A stretch of 27,940 nucleotides of DNA. Origin: CAYYVK01 sp964475145. Lineage in GTDB: Archaea; Aenigmatarchaeota; Aenigmatarchaeia; CG10238-14; SCSR01. Positions 15,275 through 23,020 of the stretch are shown one piece after another. Location of the stretch: contig CAYYVK010000007.1 in NCBI GenBank assembly GCA_964475145.1, positions 1-27,940 on the forward strand, in the 5' to 3' direction. The notes beneath the pieces are model-generated. The model worked only from the letters and a program-made list of their open reading frames with translations, was not told the origin of the DNA and made no database searches. Position 1 is the stretch's first letter. Every line of letters starts with the position of its first letter. Made by a program: the position numbers and the translations under genes.

Positions 15275-15871
15275 TTAAGACCTTATTTCAAGAACCACTC
15301 TTATCTTTGTTTTTGGATTTTTTAATTTTTCTATTAAATCTTTTTTCAATTCTCTTGCAGATTTATCACTCATTATTCCTATTGTAGAAGAGTCAACATT
15401 ATCATCCTTCCTTACTGTAATTTTGTTATTACTGGAAGCTTCTAGGATGGGGGAACAGTAAGCTGTAATAGAATCAGAAACATCCTCAACCTCTAAAGTA
15501 ATGTTAATAATTTTATTACTTTTGAGGGCATTCCTAAATTCTTTGCTAAAGTCTATACAAGCCTTATTAGCTTTGACGCCTATAGTACTTTCATCTACTT
15601 CTTCATCCTTAGCGATTTTTATAGAAAGATTATCACTAGCAGTTATTTTTGGATGACCGAAGGCAATCACTTCTTCCTTATAAGTTTTTGTACTCATTAA
15701 AAGCTTCCATCCTTTTTCAGTCGGTATGTAAATACCTCCCTCAAAATATTGAACCATTCCTTTGGCTTCTAACATACGAAAAACAGTCCTTACCATTTCT
15801 GGTGTAATAGTTGGACTAGGTTCAGGCACCATTTCAGGTGGTTCCTCAAATTTTTTAATTTTTTCTTCCAT
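15275..15871 (-). CDS. Winged-helix / DUF371 fusion protein
   Basis: 198 residues from the ATG at 15871, which overlaps the trmI stop by one base (TGATG) after a GGTAAG. A longer frame reaching 15955 lies inside trmI and is unlikely. The N-terminal 70 or so residues form a winged helix (TPEMVRTVFRMLEAKGMVQYF, then GIYIPTEKGWKLL). The remainder matches the archaeal DUF371 family, with its opening FGHPKITA and two similar halves, each with a DESTIGV / DSSTIGI-type strand and an adjacent KANKA / SDKSA helix start. DUF371 has no established function that I know of. The original GHxxxxAxHxxT pattern has lost its second His here (ASDNLS). Coupling to the tRNA methyltransferase suggests a tRNA- or stress-related regulator, but that is only inference. 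Confidence 0.8.
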   Translation of the reverse strand: MEEKIKKFEEPPEMVPEPSPTITPEMVRTVFRMLEAKGMVQYFEGGIYIPTEKGWKLLMSTKTYKEEVIAFGHPKITASDNLSIKIAKDEEVDESTIGVKANKACIDFSKEFRNALKSNKIINITLEVEDVSDSITAYCSPILEASSNNKITVRKDDNVDSSTIGIMSDKSARELKKDLIEKLKNPKTKIRVVLEIRS

Positions 15872-16623
15872 CAACTTACCTTCCTTGCAAAAGTCAACCA
15901 ACCAGTGTGGACTAATCCAATATTTTTTGGTCTTGTAGTTTTTTCTACTTGCCACTCCCTCACAATATTTTCAATTGTCTTTATGTAAGAGAAACCCTTT
16001 TTTCTTATTTCTTTATTCACTCTTATAACCTCTTCTATGGTTGGTGAATAAACAGCTAGAAATCCTCCAATTTTTAACGAGTTATAAGCATGCGGAACAA
16101 TTTTTTCAGGGTTTTTCATATCTATAGTTACTAAATCAACATTTTTTTCGTCTATCCCTTTTCTCACATCTTTCATTTTTAACTTTACATTCTTCAAACC
16201 AGAACTACGAACATTCTCTTTTGCAACTTTCCAGAAATCTTTTCTGACTTCATAACTTATCACCTCTCCTTTAGGGAGGTACCAACCCAAAAAAATTGCA
16301 AGATATCCACTCCCACTCCCACAATCTACTACTACACTATTACTAGGTATTCCTGTATACGCTAGAATAAGAGAAGCATCCTTAGGAAGAACAACTTGAG
16401 CAGTTCTTTCAACAACTTTTTCGAACAAATCATTTAACGTAACTCTCGCTAGGAGAAACTCTTTTCCTAAGTGGGTTTTAATTTTATCTCCGTAATTTTT
16501 CTTAAAAAGCTCTGATAAATTTATGATACCATCTTTTGTCTGGAATTTTCCTTCCTGCACGTTTACTAGATAAGAAGAATCTTTAGAGAGTAGGAGAACA
16601 ATGTCATTCTTCTTAAAACTCAT
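15871..16623 (-). CDS. trmI: tRNA (adenine-57/58-N1)-methyltransferase TrmI
   Basis: 250 residues from the ATG at 16623, which overlaps the htpX stop as ATGA; a frame extended to 16731 would lie within htpX. TrmI methylates N1 of A57/A58 in the T loop of archaeal tRNA with S-adenosylmethionine and acts as a tetramer. A small N-terminal beta domain (SFKKNDIVLLLS and following) is followed by the Rossmann methyltransferase: VVDCGSGSGYLAIFLG (SAM motif I), VISYEVRKDFWKVAKENV (motif II), VDLVTIDMKNPE (motif IV) and LKIGGFLAVYSPT (motif V). The upstream sequence KDASLILAYTGI matches the conserved lead-in. Length is normal. It is coupled to htpX upstream and the DUF371 gene downstream. Confidence 0.93.
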   Translation of the reverse strand: MSFKKNDIVLLLSKDSSYLVNVQEGKFQTKDGIINLSELFKKNYGDKIKTHLGKEFLLARVTLNDLFEKVVERTAQVVLPKDASLILAYTGIPSNSVVVDCGSGSGYLAIFLGWYLPKGEVISYEVRKDFWKVAKENVRSSGLKNVKLKMKDVRKGIDEKNVDLVTIDMKNPEKIVPHAYNSLKIGGFLAVYSPTIEEVIRVNKEIRKKGFSYIKTIENIVREWQVEKTTRPKNIGLVHTGWLTFARKVS

Positions 16624-17576
16624 AATTTTAAACCTTTTTCCATTTCTAATAAAGCTTTTATTCTTTTGAAAGTTAATGGATGTGTCGATGTAAATTCTAG
16701 TAAACGGAGTAAGGGGTTCTTCTCTTCCCATTCCATAGCTTTTTCCACTTCACTCTCTTCTAGTCTCAAATCCTCATACTCCTTAGAAAATTTACTGACT
16801 TCCTTTTTAGCTGTTAGAGGATCAGCAATGAAGAATGGTCTTACAGCAGAATTTCTTCCATTTTCTCTAGATATACTCAAACCATAAGTTATTTTAGCAA
16901 GCGCATTAGCAAGTGCTCTTGGTCTTGTGTTTTCTCCAGAAAATCTATCAGCATAAAATTCTCTTAACCTAGAAAGTAGCAACACAAGAAGGTTACTGAT
17001 TACATAAGCTATGAAGGCAAAAACCCCAACTAAAGCAACTCCACCAACATTTTTCCTATCTTCTCTACTTGGAGCAAAAATCAAGAATCTTGCTACAAAG
17101 TATGCTAGAACTGGTATAGCACCTACTACTGTCATAACTACCATATCTTTATGGTTTATGTGGCCTATTTCATGAGCTATAACTGCTTCTACTTCCTCCT
17201 TGCTAAGGTTTTTTAACAAACCTCTCGTAAGTACCAAAGTAGCTGAACTAGGTGTTCTTCCAAAAACAAAAGCATTTGGACTTCCAACATTAGCAATTGC
17301 AATTTTAGGTGTTGGGGTTTTAGTCTTTTTGCATAAATTCTCTACAGTTTTAAATATCCATGGCTCTTCTTCTTTTTTTAATTCTTGCATGTTTGTTGTC
17401 CATTTTATGATGTAGGGACTTACGTACCACTGAATAACAACAAGTATTATTGCGCTTAGCACAACTACATATCCGCTTAACTCAAAGAAGTATCCTATAG
17501 CAGCAAGTATACCAAACAGTAGACCAAATAACAATATCATGGTCAATGTCATTGTAAACCATAGTTTTGCTGGCAT
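16620..17576 (-). CDS. htpX: HtpX-type zinc metalloprotease
   Basis: 318 residues. A membrane-embedded M48 peptidase thought to degrade damaged membrane proteins. Two N-terminal membrane helices (about 8-29 and 35-55), the zinc site HEIGH (135-139), two further helices (about 145-170 and 178-203), and the third-ligand region REFYADRFSG just after them match HtpX. NAFVFGRTPSSATLVLTRGLL before the zinc site is also conserved. The start has GAGA a few bases upstream. It follows the DUF131 gene by six bases and is coupled to trmI, an odd functional mixture that may simply reflect compact packing. Confidence 0.94.
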   Translation of the reverse strand: MPAKLWFTMTLTMILLFGLLFGILAAIGYFFELSGYVVVLSAIILVVIQWYVSPYIIKWTTNMQELKKEEEPWIFKTVENLCKKTKTPTPKIAIANVGSPNAFVFGRTPSSATLVLTRGLLKNLSKEEVEAVIAHEIGHINHKDMVVMTVVGAIPVLAYFVARFLIFAPSREDRKNVGGVALVGVFAFIAYVISNLLVLLLSRLREFYADRFSGENTRPRALANALAKITYGLSISRENGRNSAVRPFFIADPLTAKKEVSKFSKEYEDLRLEESEVEKAMEWEEKNPLLRLLEFTSTHPLTFKRIKALLEMEKGLKL

Positions 17577-17582
17577 AATTCT

Positions 17583-17801
17583 CTAAACAATTATGTTATA
17601 CCAGATTAAAAAAGTTAAAATTATAACCGTAATCAGCAGAATAAGTAAAACGATGGTTTTACTTGTTCCCCACACAATCGGGAAAGGGCCTATTAGAATT
17701 ACTCCGCCATGCTCTATTTTACCTTGTTTCAACAAACTAAGAAGTATCAAAATGAACCCTATAAATATAAGCGTAAGGCCAGTTAATAGTAGATGCTCCA
17801 T
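17583..17801 (-). CDS. DUF131 family small membrane protein
   Basis: 72 residues with two membrane helices (about 3-24 and 48-70). The loop between them, GKIEHGGVILIGPFPIVWG, is the signature of the archaeal DUF131 (TIGR00304) family. The function of the family is unknown to me. It leads the htpX-trmI-DUF371 run on this strand and is separated from the divergent nop5 by 38 bp of A+T-rich sequence that must hold both promoters. Confidence 0.88.
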   Translation of the reverse strand: MEHLLLTGLTLIFIGFILILLSLLKQGKIEHGGVILIGPFPIVWGTSKTIVLLILLITVIILTFLIWYNIIV

Positions 17802-17839
17802 AAGTTAATTTATTTGATTATAAATCTTATTAAGAAAGT

Positions 17840-18919
17840 ATGAAGGTTTACATTGTTACTACGCTTATTGGTTGCTTTGGGGTGGATGAGAACAATGAGA
17901 TAGTCTCTTTTAGACCTTTCCCTAAAAATGTAGCAGAGGTTGTAGTCAAGCTGGATTTAGCTGGTTCAGAAATAATAGATGAAGAGAAAGAGTTGATAGA
18001 AGAATTAAAGAAGAAAGGATACAAAGAGTTTGTCTTCTCTTCTAAAAAAATCGGTACCGAGAAAGTAGAGCCAGAGAATAGGGCAGAGAAATACATCAAA
18101 GAAAATTTGAGAAAAATAGCAATAGAGAAGAAGTTTTTTAAAGACCAACTAGAGTTTAACGAATTTTTAGTGAAAGTTGGTACAGAGCTAACGAAGGCTA
18201 AGATGAGAAAGTCTGTAGGTCGAGACAAGCTAATAACTCAGGCTGTTGCAGCAATAGACGAGCTTGAGAAGTCCATAAACATCCTTGTAGAAAGGTTGAG
18301 GGAATTTTACAGTTTACATTTTCCAGAAATGGACAAGGCAATATCAAACCACGAGAGGTATACTAAATTAATTGCAGAGTTTGGCCATAGAAATAAGTTT
18401 AAAGATCCAGAACTTTCTACACTAGCTGGAAAAAGTGTTGGTATAGATTTTGAAGAAAACGATATAAGGATTGCTCAAAAGCTTGCCCAAACAATCCTTC
18501 AATTATACTTGTTAGAAGAAGAGTTTACCAAGTACGTAGAAAATGCTGTAAAGACGATTGCACCAAACATTTCTGAAATAGCTGGTCCTATGTTAGCAGC
18601 AAGACTTATATCCAAGGCAGGCAGTCTTGAAAAGTTGGCTAAGAGTGCATCTTCTACTATACAACTTCTTGGTGCTGAAAAAAGTTTGTTCAGGTTTTTA
18701 CACGGGAAAGGTAAAAGTCCAAGGTTTGGGATACTTGCAACTCACCCCTTAGTTCAAAATGCTCCAGAAAAGTTAAAAGGTAAAGTTGCCAGGGCCATTG
18801 CATCTAAACTTTCTATAGCAGCAAAGATAGATTTCTACTCAAAAGAAAACAAAGGCAAGGAAATGAAGAAAGAACTGCAAGAAAAAATAAAGGAAATTTT
18901 ATCTTCGTATCATGCTTAG
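17840..18919 (+). CDS. nop5: C/D box snoRNP scaffold protein Nop5 (Nop56/58)
   Basis: 359 residues. Nop5 bridges L7Ae bound to C/D guide RNA and fibrillarin in the 2'-O-methylation complex. Layout: an N-terminal fibrillarin-binding domain (1-115), a coiled coil (about 118-240, with INILVERLREFYSLHFPEMD), and the C-terminal Nop domain with the strongly conserved APNISEIAGPMLAARLIS, SASTIQLLGAEKSLFRF-like segment and HPLVQNAP. The short basic tail is reduced compared with methanogen homologues. The fibrillarin gene begins at the very next base, so the pair is translationally coupled. Confidence 0.97.
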   Translation: MKVYIVTTLIGCFGVDENNEIVSFRPFPKNVAEVVVKLDLAGSEIIDEEKELIEELKKKGYKEFVFSSKKIGTEKVEPENRAEKYIKENLRKIAIEKKFFKDQLEFNEFLVKVGTELTKAKMRKSVGRDKLITQAVAAIDELEKSINILVERLREFYSLHFPEMDKAISNHERYTKLIAEFGHRNKFKDPELSTLAGKSVGIDFEENDIRIAQKLAQTILQLYLLEEEFTKYVENAVKTIAPNISEIAGPMLAARLISKAGSLEKLAKSASSTIQLLGAEKSLFRFLHGKGKSPRFGILATHPLVQNAPEKLKGKVARAIASKLSIAAKIDFYSKENKGKEMKKELQEKIKEILSSYHA

Positions 18920-19600
18920 GTGAGAAGCATACCTAAAGTAGAAAAAACAAAATTTTATAACATATTCAAGATTGATAATAAATTGGCTACTATAAACCTA
19001 GTTCCTGGTTTTAGAAGTTTTAATGAAGAAATAGTAAAGGTTGGGGGAATAGAGTATAGAATATGGGATGCTTATACTTCAAAGCCTGCTGCAGCAATCA
19101 AGAAAAAATTAAAAATTTTCCCTTTAGAAAAGGGAATGAAAGTACTTTACTTAGGATTTGCTGAAGGTAAGACAGCATCCTTTTTCAGCGATATTGTAGG
19201 GAAAGAAGGTTTGATATTTGGCGTAGAAATTAGTCCTAGAAGTTTAAGAGAGTCTATACCAGTATGTGAGAAAAGAGGTAACATAGTTCCAATTCTTGCA
19301 GATGCACGCCGTCCAGAATTGTACGAAGACATAATTGTTGAAAAGGTTGATTTTGTTTTTGAAGATGTTGCAGACCCACAACAAGTCGAAATTTTTATAA
19401 GAAACTGCGAAAAGTTCTTGAGAGAAGGAGGATATGGTGCAATAGCCATAAAATCTCAATCTATAGATGTGATTAGAAGTCCAAAGGAAGTTTACAAAGA
19501 ATGCATACAAAAGCTAGAAAAACATTTCATAATCTTGGACAAGGTAGAGCTAGATCCTTATGAAAAATTCCATTTGTTTATAGTTCTAAAGAAAAAATAA
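18920..19600 (+). CDS. flpA: Fibrillarin-like rRNA/tRNA 2'-O-methyltransferase FlpA
   Basis: 226 residues. The catalytic subunit of the C/D RNP, which adds 2'-O-methyl groups at guide-selected sites. It starts with GTG immediately after the nop5 stop (TAG-GTG); no earlier ATG is available. Conserved parts: YRIWDAYTSKPAAAI, the SAM-binding loop LGFAEGKTASFFSDIVG (a variant of the usual LGAASGTTxSHxSDI), GVEISPRSLRE, VDFVFEDVADPQQVEIF and AIKSQSIDV with the catalytic Lys. The SAM loop has Phe, Glu and Lys where small residues are usual, but the Gly positions and Asp are kept. The length is typical. Confidence 0.95.
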   Translation: MRSIPKVEKTKFYNIFKIDNKLATINLVPGFRSFNEEIVKVGGIEYRIWDAYTSKPAAAIKKKLKIFPLEKGMKVLYLGFAEGKTASFFSDIVGKEGLIFGVEISPRSLRESIPVCEKRGNIVPILADARRPELYEDIIVEKVDFVFEDVADPQQVEIFIRNCEKFLREGGYGAIAIKSQSIDVIRSPKEVYKECIQKLEKHFIILDKVELDPYEKFHLFIVLKKK

Positions 19601-19620
19601 AAAAGGAGGAAATTACCTCC
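19594..19620 (-). terminator. Hairpin followed by T-run
   Basis: On the minus strand, GGAGG-TAATTT-CCTCC (19620-19605) forms a 5-bp hairpin that includes the stop codon of the small gene, followed by TTTTTTATTTTTT (19604-19592). This looks like a factor-independent terminator for the 19925-19613 pair. Read on plus, the same hairpin lies just after flpA and is followed by only a short T-rich stretch, so it may act weakly in both directions. Confidence 0.5.
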
Positions 19621-19738
19621 AAAAATTTGTAGGTTTAATAAAACCAAACACTCTATCTTTTTTAATTAGGTTAACTCGAATCTTGTTAACATTTCTATCT
19701 TTTATGAAAGCAAGTTCGACTTTTCCTATAGTTTCCAT
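19613..19738 (-). CDS. Small basic hypothetical protein (41 aa)
   Basis: 41 residues, too short for routine gene calling but with good signals: ATG at 19738, AGGTGA seven or so bases upstream, and position directly after the zinc-ribbon gene (4-bp gap). It begins METIGKVELAFIKD and ends IKPTNFWR, alternating hydrophobic and charged residues as in a small beta-barrel. It is basic (about ten Lys/Arg). I do not recognise a family. A terminator-like hairpin overlaps its stop codon, which supports it as the end of a two-gene transcript. Confidence 0.6.
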   Translation of the reverse strand: METIGKVELAFIKDRNVNKIRVNLIKKDRVFGFIKPTNFWR

Positions 19739-19742
19739 CCGT

Positions 19743-19925
19743 TCACCTAAAAAGATTAGGCTTATAGCCTAGGTGTACATTAAACTCTGGAAGTGTTTTT
19801 TGTTCTGGTAAAATTACAGGATTTACAGGAAAGCTATTCCAACAGTTTTTGCAGAACAATCTTTCTTTTCCAAAACCATCTATAAATCTTATTACTCTTG
19901 GAGATTTACACCTTGTACACCTCAT
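19743..19925 (-). CDS. Small zinc-ribbon protein
   Basis: 60 residues from the ATG at 19925, preceded by TTTGTGAG; a GTG nine bases upstream is possible. MRCTRCKSPRVIRFIDGF and FCKNCWNSF provide two CxxC knuckles 20 or so residues apart, a typical rubredoxin-like zinc ribbon. A short C-terminal tail contains FNVHLGYKPNLF. No specific family is recognised; proteins of this kind often act in transcription or translation complexes. It is transcribed with the 41-residue gene downstream. Confidence 0.75.
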   Translation of the reverse strand: MRCTRCKSPRVIRFIDGFGKERLFCKNCWNSFPVNPVILPEQKTLPEFNVHLGYKPNLFR

Positions 19926-20050
19926 AATACTCACAAAAAGGAATTATTAATTAAAATATACACTCGTTTCTCATGTGTACTTCCGGTTGAACTAGAAAAT
20001 AAGTTTAAATTTTGGTAAAAATATGTAAAAAAGCAGAAAATTTACTGTTT

Positions 20051-21082
20051 TTAGCATTTAAAATTTAATTTTTCTAGTTTATTTATAAAATTTTTAATTT
20101 CACTACTTGGAAATCTTACCACAGATGCTGAAGGATGCCCACCCCCGCTTGCATCTTTCAAATCATCGATCAAAATTTCTGCTAACTTAGAAAGGTCAAC
20201 ATTTAGTTTGTTTCCCTTTCTTAAACTAACTTCGTAATACTCTCCGAATTTCTGGGCTATGCACACAACCTTATCTTCGAAAAGAGTCTGGATATAGCCA
20301 GCAAAACTAGACTTTAAGTTGTACTTCGATTTTATCTCGTAAAATACCACGTTTTTGAAGACTTTCTTATCTTTCTCAAATTTCCTCAAACTTTTCTCAA
20401 ATTCCTGTTCCACACTTTTAAACAGTTTTCTAATTAAGCTATTCCTTTCTACGTCCTCATAACTTTTCGCTGCAGTAATAATTTTGAAAATTTTATCTAC
20501 ATTTTTCACGTCTATAATTCTTCCAGAATCTATCATTCTTGTAAGCGTTCCTAGTTTAGAATTTTTGAATAAACTTTCTGATGTGATTTCAGAATCTCCG
20601 AATAATTCTGGGCTCATCTTCTTTAGTTTAAGAAATATATCTTTACAACTTTCTACGCCATGGTCTCCAAGCACTCCGATACATGCTATCCACAAAATAT
20701 CTTTCGGGTTAAAGAAACTTTCGTAAATTTTATAAGCTATATAAGTAGTTGGTGTATATACCGTGTCGTCGTATATTCTTGGGTTTATGTAGCAAACTCT
20801 CACATAACCTTTTGGTTTATGATGGTCGATTATCATTACCTTGTAAAACTTTGTCAGTTGAGTTAGCGTGTCAACCCAAACTACAGGTATATCCAAAATT
20901 ATTACAAATTTATGACCAACTTTTTTAACTTTTTCAAAATCTTTAGCTCCAAAACTATAGTTAGATTCTGTTACAACATTGCTTGCACCTATTTTCAATT
21001 TTTGTAAGAGTTTATAGATAATTGCTGCAGAACAAACGCTATCAACATCATGGCCATGTACAAGAGTAATATATTTATCCAT
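20051..21082 (-). CDS. DHH/DHHA1 family phosphoesterase (RecJ/NrnA-like)
   Basis: 343 residues from the ATG at 21082; a TTG at 21091 with a better-placed AGGT is an alternative. Motif I is VHGHDVDSVCSA (HxDxDxxxS), motif II ILDIP, motif III IDHH, motif IV LGDHG, and the C-terminal DHHA1 domain carries GGGHPSAS. The domains are a DHH module (1-200), a helical linker (about 200-250) and DHHA1 (about 260-343). The family includes archaeal RecJ-like nucleases, some of which join the GINS/MCM replication complex, and NrnA-like oligonucleotide and cyclic dinucleotide hydrolases; the sequence alone does not separate them. It follows the HD-hydrolase gene by about 40 bp on the same strand. Confidence 0.88.
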   Translation of the reverse strand: MDKYITLVHGHDVDSVCSAAIIYKLLQKLKIGASNVVTESNYSFGAKDFEKVKKVGHKFVIILDIPVVWVDTLTQLTKFYKVMIIDHHKPKGYVRVCYINPRIYDDTVYTPTTYIAYKIYESFFNPKDILWIACIGVLGDHGVESCKDIFLKLKKMSPELFGDSEITSESLFKNSKLGTLTRMIDSGRIIDVKNVDKIFKIITAAKSYEDVERNSLIRKLFKSVEQEFEKSLRKFEKDKKVFKNVVFYEIKSKYNLKSSFAGYIQTLFEDKVVCIAQKFGEYYEVSLRKGNKLNVDLSKLAEILIDDLKDASGGGHPSASVVRFPSSEIKNFINKLEKLNFKC

Positions 21083-21126
21083 GTTTTCCAAGAATTCTTT
21101 ACCTTGACGTAGGAGTTCTTTCCAGA

Positions 21127-21744
21127 TTATTCCTCACCACTTAACTTTTTGATCGTTTTCTCGTCCAAAATTATGATAGGCACTTCTTGTTTTTGTTCAG
21201 ACCCGTAGAGATAGAATTCTGTGAGTGATAAGAAACTATCAACGTGGTGGAGAATTAATGCCTCAAAGTTTCGTGGTGGTGTAGGCCCAGTTTCTCCAAA
21301 ATGACTAGCTACAATATGAATGACCTTTTCCGGGAAACCACGTGCATAAAGTTCGGCTGCTCCCAACACAGAATGGTCTAATGATAATTCTGTTCTTTCA
21401 ACACCTTTTTCAGTACTTTTCCATTCAAATACTTTCATTAAATCGTGCAATAAGGCTCCGGCGATCAGTTCATCCATATCTACCTTTATTCCATATTCCT
21501 TCTCTAGAATTTCCGCCGTTTTTATACAAAGTTCTGTTACTGCAACAGTATGAGTTATCAGATTGCCTCTTTCAACTGTTCCAATTCCACCAACCGTAAA
21601 TAAGACTTTCACTTTAGACATATCTTCAGGCTTATACTTTTCGAAGTTTTTATTGGACAATCTAGGATCAGTTAAAAGAGCTAGCACTTTTTCTCTCAAT
21701 TCTTTGTTTTCTATTTGTTTTGCTAGTTCAAGCAACCTTTGCAT
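21127..21744 (-). CDS. HD-domain metal-dependent phosphohydrolase
   Basis: 205 residues, start at the ATG at 21744 with AGGTGA upstream. HD-superfamily ligands are visible: NLITHTVAV (first His), ALLHDLMKVF (the HD pair), LSLDHSVLGAAEL, IVASHFGETGP and ILHHVDSFLS (late Asp). The N-terminal 60 or so residues are helical and lead into the domain. The family covers nucleotidases and cyclic-phosphodiesterases; no substrate can be named here. The DHH phosphoesterase gene follows, suggesting a shared role in nucleotide or RNA-end turnover, which is inference from context only. Confidence 0.85.
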   Translation of the reverse strand: MQRLLELAKQIENKELREKVLALLTDPRLSNKNFEKYKPEDMSKVKVLFTVGGIGTVERGNLITHTVAVTELCIKTAEILEKEYGIKVDMDELIAGALLHDLMKVFEWKSTEKGVERTELSLDHSVLGAAELYARGFPEKVIHIVASHFGETGPTPPRNFEALILHHVDSFLSLTEFYLYGSEQKQEVPIIILDEKTIKKLSGEE

Positions 21745-21765
21745 TTTGTTTCACCTTCTATTAGG

Positions 21766-21975
21766 TTCTTGTTTCTAATCAACTCTACAACTTTATCTAT
21801 ACCCAGTATCACTCATGTTCNNNNNNNNNNNNNNNNNNNNNNNNNNNNNNNNNNNNNNNNNNNNNNNNNNNNNNNNNNNNNNNNNNNNNNNNNNNNNNNN
21901 NNNNNNNNNNNNNNNNNNNNTTCTTGTTTCTAATCAACTCTACAACTTTATCTATACCCAGTATCACTCATGTTC
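21766..21975. repeat. Identical 55-bp copies flanking a 100-N scaffold gap
   Basis: Bases 21766-21820 and 21921-21975 are identical over 55 bp, each beginning TTCTTGTTTC and ending CTCATGTTC, with exactly 100 N between them (21821-21920). This is what two overlapping contigs look like when a scaffolder inserts a fixed gap rather than merging them. The true sequence probably has one copy and no gap, which brings the L12 stop and the HD-hydrolase start to within about 80 bp. It is not evidence for a biological repeat. Confidence 0.85.
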
Positions 21976-22249
21976 ACCCAAACAGTGCACTCAAACCAGC
22001 TACAGCAGCTTCTTCTCTTTTCTCCTTAACTTCCTCAGCTTCTTCTTTCTTAGTAGTTTCTGTTGGAATAGTAGTAGGAACTTGTTTTATAAGCTGGTCT
22101 ATATCTTGTCCTTCTAAGCTAGCCACAAGAGCTTTTAATTTTCCTTCGTCTACACTTGCACCAGCTGATTGTAGAACTTTTGCCAAGTTTTCTACTGTTA
22201 TTGGTTGCTTAAGCTCATGAAGCAGTAAGCATGCGTATACTTCTTTCAT
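21974..22249 (-). CDS. rpl12: Ribosomal protein P1/L12 (stalk)
   Basis: 91 residues. Archaeal L12 dimers bind L10 and recruit translation GTPases. The N-terminal dimerisation helices MKEVYACLLLHELKQPITVENLAKVLQSAG and VDEGKLKALVASLEGQDI are standard. A Thr- then Glu/Lys-rich hinge follows and the C-terminus is the conserved GLSALFG, which docks on elongation factors. GGTGTGA lies upstream and the gene follows L10 by one base. The stop codon overlaps the right-hand copy of the assembly repeat, but the reading frame is unaffected. Confidence 0.96.
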   Translation of the reverse strand: MKEVYACLLLHELKQPITVENLAKVLQSAGASVDEGKLKALVASLEGQDIDQLIKQVPTTIPTETTKKEEAEEVKEKREEAAVAGLSALFG

Positions 22250-22250
22250 C

Positions 22251-23018
22251 TTATTTCACACCTCCAATTATTTTATTTTCTAAAACTTTGGCTTCTTGAT
22301 AAGCCTTTGAGAGCAAATATCCAATATTTTCTTTTGTTGGATACTCTATAGCTATTGAAAGATTTAAAGCTTTGTTAAAACATTCTTTTATCAAGTTAAG
22401 ATAACCTTCGCCAAAAAGCGAAAGAACTTCACTACCATAAACTTTTCCGTTATCAAAAAATGCAACAATTTTTAGGGAAACTGATACAGGTTTTATCTGT
22501 AATTTACGAAGCACAGCTGCAAGATCTTTAGAAATTTTATCACCCTTTTTAGCAACTACTGTATCTTTCCTTATTACTATCTTTCCTCCTTCTGTACCAA
22601 TTGGTATCTTTACTTTAGCAAATTCGCTGATTACAGGACCTGGTAATAGTTGTGTTGGGCCAGCTTTAACTATTATATCTTCTTCTGCTACGTCACCTTC
22701 TTTTGCAAACACTTTAGGCCTTATTTTTTTTATCTCACCGTATAACTTAAAACAATCTAAATTGCTGAAAAGAACTGCTGGCTGAAGAGGAATAAATTCT
22801 TCCAACTTCCTAACATTTTCTTTTGAAGAGTTTTTTAAGGCATGCAACAGTATAGACTTTCTAACTACTTTTAAAGTAGCAAAACTTTCTATCCCACTTT
22901 TAATCTCCTGCAGGGGAGCCGTTTTTAGCTTAAACAGATCAACAATTCCTATAACACGATAAGATTCTATCATCTTCTTCAACTCTTCTACAGCTTTTAT
23001 TTTTTCTTCCTTTACCAT
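22251..23018 (-). CDS. rpl10: Ribosomal protein P0/L10, short form
   Basis: 255 residues from the ATG at 23018, with GGTGTGA upstream. L10 anchors the stalk to 23S rRNA and carries L12 dimers on a C-terminal helical spine. The rRNA-binding and middle domains are complete (VKEEKIKAVEELKKM, VVRKSILLHALKN, GPTQLLPGPVISEF, DLAAVLRKLQIKPVSV). The spine starts normally (IKECFNKALNLSIAIEYPT) but ends at LSKAYQEAKVLENKIIGGVK. Archaeal L10 is usually about 300-340 residues, with three L12-binding segments and an acidic tail ending in a phenylalanine-rich GLGALFG-like motif; here the distal spine and tail are absent. The frame ends cleanly one base before L12, so this looks like a genuine short form. 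Confidence 0.94.
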   Translation of the reverse strand: MVKEEKIKAVEELKKMIESYRVIGIVDLFKLKTAPLQEIKSGIESFATLKVVRKSILLHALKNSSKENVRKLEEFIPLQPAVLFSNLDCFKLYGEIKKIRPKVFAKEGDVAEEDIIVKAGPTQLLPGPVISEFAKVKIPIGTEGGKIVIRKDTVVAKKGDKISKDLAAVLRKLQIKPVSVSLKIVAFFDNGKVYGSEVLSLFGEGYLNLIKECFNKALNLSIAIEYPTKENIGYLLSKAYQEAKVLENKIIGGVK

Positions 23019-23020
23019 TT

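Noticed and set aside
15872..15955. Upstream extension of the DUF371 protein into trmI
   Set aside because: The extra residues are translated from the conserved end of trmI in another frame; the TGATG junction at 15871 is the natural start.
21735..22000. A 29-codon minus-strand frame starting with GTG (ILGIDKVVELIRNKNLIEG) between L12 and the HD gene, seen after collapsing the gap
   Set aside because: It depends on the unmerged contig joint, overlaps the HD start in another frame and has no recognisable homology. It is possible but not supportable.
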